From NCBI GenBank assembly GCA_002733465.1, contig NVVT01000004.1, positions 217,609 to 227,845 on the forward strand: DNA of 10,237 nucleotides. Reading direction: 5' to 3'. Below are positions 7,266 to 10,237 of the stretch, one piece after another. Numbering within the stretch: the stretch's first letter is position 1; every line of letters starts with the position of its first letter. A program made the translations under genes and the position numbers. Under the pieces are notes generated by a model, which searched no databases, was not told the origin of the DNA, and saw only the letters and a list, made by a program, of their open reading frames with translations. The stretch comes from Kangiella sp. GTDB taxonomy: Bacteria; Pseudomonadota; Gammaproteobacteria; Enterobacterales; Kangiellaceae.

Positions 7266-7490
7266 ATGAATACAGCAGCATTGATAGATGAACTTGTGTC
7301 GCTTCCTGTTGAAGAGCGTGCGCTAGTCGCGGAGTCCGTTCTTCAAAGTTTAAATCAGCCGGATTCTAGCATTGACAAAATTTGGTCACAACTAGCTCAT
7401 GAGCGTTTGAAAGAAATACAAACAGGAAAAGTTGAAGCTGTCGACGGCGAAAAGGTTTTTGAGAAAATTCGAAAGCAATTTGAACAATGA
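7266..7490 (+). CDS. Antitoxin of a type II toxin-antitoxin system (addiction module component family, Unstab_antitox)
   Basis: A 74-residue acidic protein that should bind and neutralise the toxin encoded next to it. The N-terminal helix ALIDELVSLPVEERALVAES followed by VLQSL fits the pattern of the short addiction-module family TIGR02574/PF09720, which pairs with RelE/ParE toxins. The second half (IDKIWSQLAHERLKEIQTGK, then an acidic link and VFEKIRKQ) matches the family's W..EA..R..EI..G.V....G..VF..IR arrangement, the likely toxin-wrapping part. Such antitoxins are usually labile and often repress their own promoter. The gene has its own promoter and a good ribosome site, and overlaps the toxin gene by ATGA. 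It has no evident role in polysaccharide synthesis and looks like an insertion into the operon. Confidence 0.9.
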   Translation: MNTAALIDELVSLPVEERALVAESVLQSLNQPDSSIDKIWSQLAHERLKEIQTGKVEAVDGEKVFEKIRKQFEQ

Positions 7491-7777
7491 GTTTTTATTT
7501 TCATCCAGCCGCTGAAATGGAATTTAATGACGCCATTAGTTATTATGAAGGAATCGAATCAAGATTAGGTTTTGATTTTTCATTGGAAGTTCATTCAGCA
7601 ATAAAAAGGGCTGAGTTAATGCCAAAAGCTTGGGCACTTATCGATGGTAGTGTCCGCCGCTCGTTAACTGCGAGGTTTCCTTATGGAGTACTGTACTCAC
7701 AATATGAGACAGGTATCTATATTTTGGCGGTTATGAATTTACATAGACAACCAGATTATTGGAAATACAGAAATTAA
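7487..7777 (+). CDS. RelE/ParE-family toxin
   Basis: A 96-residue protein of full family length, opening with FHPAAEMEFNDAISYYE, the N-terminal helix usual for the plasmid-stabilisation ParE/RelE fold. The C-terminal half shows the typical sheet: RRSLTARFPYGVLYSQYE, then IYILAVMNLHRQPDYWKYR. The basic residues Arg57, Arg58, Arg63 and Arg87 lie where family members carry functional arginines. RelE members cut mRNA on the ribosome and ParE members block DNA gyrase; the sequence does not decide between them. No frameshift or stop interrupts it, so the toxin looks active. Its ATG overlaps the antitoxin stop. Its own TAA is directly followed by the ATG of the acetyltransferase, with no spacer, so ribosomes ending here could restart on the glycan gene. 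Confidence 0.9.
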   Translation: MSFYFHPAAEMEFNDAISYYEGIESRLGFDFSLEVHSAIKRAELMPKAWALIDGSVRRSLTARFPYGVLYSQYETGIYILAVMNLHRQPDYWKYRN

Positions 7778-8410
7778 ATGAAGCGGCTAGCTATTATTGG
7801 CGCAAGTGGACACGGTAAAGTTGTTGCTGAATTGGCCGAGCTTTGTGGGTTTAAAGTGGTATTTTATGATGATGCTTATCCTCATAAAAAAAATATAGAA
7901 CATTGGTTGGTTGTTGGTAAATTTGCCTGTTTACTAACTGCGAATGATAAAGACCAAGACGCGATAGTCGCAATTGGTGATAACAAGATTCGATTAAATT
8001 TAAGTGAGCAATTGATGGCATCGGGTTTTCGGCTTCCTGTACTTATCCACCCATGCGCAGTGATTAGTAAATATGCGACTGTGGACAGTGGTACTGTTGT
8101 ATTTGCTAACGCGGTTATTAATGCATTTTCTCAGGTTGGAAAATCTTGCATTATAAATACAGCTGCGGTGGTTGAACATGATTGCAAGTTAGGTGATGCT
8201 GTTCATTTAAGCCCAAATGTAGCATTGGCTGGAGGCACAAGAATTAACCGCTTGTCTTGGTTAGGGATAGGCTCTGTCACTAAGCAGTTAATTGAAGTGG
8301 GTAGTAATGTTTCGATAGGTGCTAACTCTACAGTAATCAAAAATATACCCGATAATGTCACAGCCTTCGGCTCTCCAGCAGAAGTCATTAATAACAAACA
8401 TTCAAAATAG
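7778..8410 (+). CDS. PglD/NeuD-like sugar O/N-acyltransferase
   Basis: A 210-residue acetyltransferase of the PglD/NeuD type, expected to acetylate the 4-amino group of a UDP-4-amino-4,6-dideoxy-GlcNAc with acetyl-CoA. The N-terminal Rossmann-like UDP-sugar domain opens AIIGASGHGKVVAELA (5-20), with YDD at 30-32 and IGDNK at 66-70. From about residue 88 the left-handed beta-helix of hexapeptide repeats follows, with HPCAVIS, NTAAVVEHDCKLGD and VHLSPNVALAGG. His134 in VEHDC aligns with the catalytic base position of this family, and His143 lies in the following turn. Normally the gene sits directly after a PglC-like transferase, but here the toxin-antitoxin pair separates them. No good ribosome site is seen: GGAA lies 13 bases before the ATG, so translation probably depends on coupling to the toxin stop. 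The next gene follows after 12 bp. Confidence 0.91.
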   Translation: MKRLAIIGASGHGKVVAELAELCGFKVVFYDDAYPHKKNIEHWLVVGKFACLLTANDKDQDAIVAIGDNKIRLNLSEQLMASGFRLPVLIHPCAVISKYATVDSGTVVFANAVINAFSQVGKSCIINTAAVVEHDCKLGDAVHLSPNVALAGGTRINRLSWLGIGSVTKQLIEVGSNVSIGANSTVIKNIPDNVTAFGSPAEVINNKHSK

Positions 8411-8422
8411 ATAATAGGTCTA

Positions 8423-9598
8423 ATGTTAAATACAAAATTTTCACCTTGGCCATCTTTTACCCAAGAAGAATCGGATGCTGTTTCAGAAGTAATATTATCT
8501 AATAAAGTTAATTATTGGACAGGTACTGAAGGACGGGATTTCGAAAAAGATTTTGCTCTCTTTGCAGATGCTAAGCATGCAATTGCCTTGTCTAATGGTA
8601 CGTTAGCATTAGATCTTGCGTTAAAAGGTTTAGGTGTAGGCAAAGGCGATGAAGTTATTGTTACACCTAGAACATTTTTAGCATCAGTTTCGAGCGTAGT
8701 GACCGCGGGAGCTATCCCTGTTTTTGCCGATATTGATTTAAACAGTCAAAATATTGAAGCTGAGACAATTAAAAAAGTTATTACGAAAAAAACTAAAGCA
8801 ATTATTGTTGTTCATCTAGCCGGAATGCCAGCGGATATGGATCCGATTATAAAATTGGCTGAAGAATATGATATTTACGTCATCGAAGATTGCGCTCAAG
8901 CCCATGGTGCAAAATACAAAGGTAAATCAGTCGGCTCATTCGGTGATGTTGGTTGTTGGTCTTTTTGCCAAGATAAGATTATGACTACCGGTGGTGAAGG
9001 AGGAATGGTTACTACTAATAATGAAGCTCTCTGGAAAAAAATGTGGGCATACAAAGATCATGGTAAGTCTTGGGATGCCATTTATAACAAAGTACATCCA
9101 CCGGGTTTTAGGTGGTTGCATGAAAGTTTTGGTACCAATTGGCGCTTAACAGAAATGCAATCTGCAATTGGTCGTATACAATTGAAGCGAATGAAAGCTT
9201 GGACAAGTGCACGGCAAGAAAACGCTAAAAAGCTTGATAACGCAACAGCTTCCTTTAAGTTGATACGACAAGTGATAGTTCCTGTGAACATGGAACATGC
9301 AGAATATAAACATTATTTTTTTATTAGACCCGAAGAACTAAAAGAAGGTTGGACTAGAGATAAAATTGTTGAAGAAGTCGTAAAGTTAGGAGTGCCATGT
9401 TTTCAAGGAAGTTGCTCCGAGGTTTATTTAGAAAAAGCATTTGATGGCACTAATTTTAGACCGAAAAATCGTTTGCCTAATGCAAAGGAGTTGGGTGAAA
9501 CAAGTTTAATGTTTCTTGTTCATCCAACATTAACAAGTCAAGAGATTGATAAAACGTGCGAAGTTATTTCTTTAGTTTTAGGTAAAGCATCTAAGTAG
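8423..9598 (+). CDS. PLP-dependent sugar aminotransferase, DegT/DnrJ/EryC1/StrS family (PglE-like)
   Basis: A fold-type I aminotransferase of 391 residues, the usual family length, which should use glutamate to aminate C4 of a UDP-4-keto-6-deoxy-GlcNAc before acetylation by the preceding enzyme. Visible motifs are LSNGTLALDLAL (56-67) for phosphate binding, VTPRTFLASVSSV (80-92), VVHLAGMPADMD (129-140), VIEDCAQAHGA (153-163) with Asp156 facing the pyridine nitrogen, and SFCQDKIMTTGGEGG (180-194) with Lys185 as the Schiff-base lysine. NWRLTEMQSAIGRIQL is the conserved dimer-contact segment. The PglC-, PglD- and PglE-like trio supports bacillosamine-type synthesis, but a related 4-amino sugar is possible. 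A weak AGG (8416-8418) precedes the ATG. It is the last + strand gene of the locus here, and its partner 4,6-dehydratase is not in view. Confidence 0.93.
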   Translation: MLNTKFSPWPSFTQEESDAVSEVILSNKVNYWTGTEGRDFEKDFALFADAKHAIALSNGTLALDLALKGLGVGKGDEVIVTPRTFLASVSSVVTAGAIPVFADIDLNSQNIEAETIKKVITKKTKAIIVVHLAGMPADMDPIIKLAEEYDIYVIEDCAQAHGAKYKGKSVGSFGDVGCWSFCQDKIMTTGGEGGMVTTNNEALWKKMWAYKDHGKSWDAIYNKVHPPGFRWLHESFGTNWRLTEMQSAIGRIQLKRMKAWTSARQENAKKLDNATASFKLIRQVIVPVNMEHAEYKHYFFIRPEELKEGWTRDKIVEEVVKLGVPCFQGSCSEVYLEKAFDGTNFRPKNRLPNAKELGETSLMFLVHPTLTSQEIDKTCEVISLVLGKASK

Positions 9599-9781
9599 AA
9601 TTTGTTAATATGTGTGAAATTTGTTTAATTACTTGTTTTAATGGCAATATTTCACTTTAATAATTAATAGGGACATGTCTTTCTTTGCCTTATCATTTCG
9701 CCAATGTGGCTACGCTTAGGCTTAAGAGTTAGGTTGAAAGGTAGTTACCAGCTATAAAGCAGGTAGGAAGGCGTCTGATCT
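9599..9781. other. Non-coding boundary between the glycan locus and a convergent gene
   Basis: No convincing ORF, tRNA or complete insertion sequence was found here. The first 60 bases are very AT-rich like the locus. From about 9661 composition changes: 50 of the next 120 bases are G or C. Because the flanking genes converge, the stretch must hold the 3' ends of both transcripts. It contains a short imperfect palindrome CTTAGGCTTAAG at 9716-9727 and the weak inverted repeat listed separately. The higher-GC part could be the remnant of a former gene or element, but I cannot name it. Confidence 0.5.
9614..9655. terminator. Weak inverted repeat, possible terminator after the aminotransferase gene
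   Basis: GTGAAAT (9614-9620) is matched by ATTTCAC (9649-9655). The stem can be extended by TTG/CAA past a one-base bulge, leaving a 21-base loop. The following bases TTTAATAATTAA are T/A-rich but not a clean T run, and the stem has few G-C pairs. It is in the right place to end the operon, 15 bp after the last stop, but would be a poor intrinsic terminator. Confidence 0.25.
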
Positions 9782-10237
9782 TTATTTCCAAAGATTATCA
9801 AATGGTATGGCTAAGCAGTTTTTAACTGGTAACGAAACAGTACTTCTCCCGCTATACAAAATCACTCCACCTTTCCAGTTTCCGGTACATTGCTCTGCGA
9901 GTTTGGCTAGCCCATTGTAGTCAGAATTTTGTAGTGATACTGATTTTTTAATTTCTATCCCCCAAGTATCAAGACCTCGTTCTATCACAAGATCCACTTC
10001 ATTTTTGTCTTTATCTCTGTAATGACTAAATTGTAAATCTGGATCGTACCATTGAGCGAGACAAATTATTTGTTGGATCGCAAAACTTTCTAATACGCCA
10101 CCAAATTGATTGGAATAGTCTAACCAATTTTCTTCAGAAAGCCTGTTTAAAGCACATGCTAATCCACTATCTAACATGTGTAGTTTGGGTGCTTTGATCA
10201 ATCTTTTCCCTCGATTAGAATGCCATGCGGGTAATCT
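9782..10237 (-). CDS. ATP-binding protein with DUF4143 domain, C-terminal part (5' end beyond window)
   Basis: The reverse-strand frame is open from the window edge to the TAA at 9784-9782, giving 151 residues; the codon at 10201-10199 is an internal TTG (Leu), not a start. The visible piece begins RLPAWHSNRGKRLIKAPKLH and continues MLDSGLACAL, the usual entry of the DUF4143 domain of AAA-type ATPases (about 380-400 residues with an N-terminal AAA_14 domain). The C-terminal half has HYRDKDKNEVDLVIE and then WGIEIKKS, an arrangement of acidic residues and lysine resembling a PD-(D/E)XK nuclease core (Asp of EVD, Glu-x-Lys of IEIKK). The cellular role of this widespread family is not settled; members are common in accessory DNA. 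It is convergent with the glycan genes and less AT-rich, so it probably belongs to a different genomic segment. The ATPase motifs are not in view. Confidence 0.88.
   Translation of the reverse strand, partial: RLPAWHSNRGKRLIKAPKLHMLDSGLACALNRLSEENWLDYSNQFGGVLESFAIQQIICLAQWYDPDLQFSHYRDKDKNEVDLVIERGLDTWGIEIKKSVSLQNSDYNGLAKLAEQCTGNWKGGVILYSGRSTVSLPVKNCLAIPFDNLWK

Noticed and set aside
3445..7787. Identical TTAAATGAAG at the 3447/3448 and 7777/7778 gene junctions as a possible recombination repeat
   Set aside because: Ten AT-rich bases made of a stop, a start and a Lys codon; easily explained by chance and by tight gene packing.
7184..7790. Target-site duplications or terminal inverted repeats flanking the TA module
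   Set aside because: I compared the two edges by eye and saw no convincing direct or inverted repeat, so no named mobile element can be proposed.
8203..8397. - strand frame inside the acetyltransferase gene
   Set aside because: Antisense to the hexapeptide-repeat region; repetitive codon use explains its openness.
8936..9291. Two overlapping - strand frames inside the aminotransferase gene
   Set aside because: Both lie antisense to conserved aminotransferase motifs and have no support of their own.
9731..9737. GTTAGGT matching an integron attC core (GTTRRRY), which would link the TA pair to a gene cassette
   Set aside because: No matching inverse core, no second site and no attC-like fold around it; a seven-base degenerate match is expected by chance.

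Overview
The window is the 3' part of a surface-polysaccharide (O-antigen or capsule, Wzx/Wzy-type) biosynthesis locus, followed by its downstream boundary. The AT-rich DNA, the gene repertoire and the embedded toxin-antitoxin pair suggest a gammaproteobacterium, probably a marine or aquatic one of the Vibrio/Shewanella/Pseudoalteromonas kind. That assignment is inference from gene content, because no species marker (rRNA, tRNA, housekeeping gene) is present.

Layout. Positions 1-909 hold the 3' part of a polytopic membrane protein in the place expected for a Wzy polymerase; its start lies before the window. Then come a MurJ/MviN-type flippase in the Wzx position (899-2401) and three nucleotide-sugar genes (2413-5450). 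The three are an inverting UDP-GlcNAc 4,6-dehydratase, an RmlD-like reductase and a WecB-like 2-epimerase, forming a UDP-2-acetamido-2,6-dideoxy-L-hexose pathway (L-RhaNAc/L-QuiNAc or L-FucNAc). A GT4 glycosyltransferase (5467-6600) and a PglC-like initiating phosphoglycosyl transferase (6593-7183) follow. A complete type II toxin-antitoxin module (7266-7777) with its own promoter is inserted next. The locus then resumes with a PglD-like N-acetyltransferase (7778-8410) and a PglE-like PLP aminotransferase (8423-9598). All of these are on the + strand and tightly packed. After a 183-bp non-coding gap, the C-terminal part of an ATPase of the DUF4143 family lies on the - strand (9782-10237) and runs off the window.

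How the genes work together. The aminotransferase and acetyltransferase should turn a UDP-4-keto-6-deoxy-GlcNAc into UDP-N,N'-diacetylbacillosamine or a close relative. The PglC-like enzyme would put this on undecaprenyl phosphate at the inner membrane. The GT4 enzyme would extend it, plausibly with the L-sugar made by the three nucleotide-sugar genes or another sugar. The MurJ-like protein would flip the repeat unit, and the Wzy-like protein would polymerise it. The retaining 4,6-dehydratase (PglF/WbpM type) needed to feed the aminotransferase is not in the window.

The points most worth a second look are: the TA module apparently inserted between a Shine-Dalgarno sequence and the acetyltransferase it may once have served; a perfect dyad over the TA -10 box; a MurJ-family flippase that has lost or swapped charged residues needed in true MurJ; and a reductase lacking the cupin domain of CapF/WbjC, which shifts the sugar prediction from L-FucNAc towards L-RhaNAc/L-QuiNAc. 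No tRNA, rRNA, CRISPR array or complete insertion sequence was seen.
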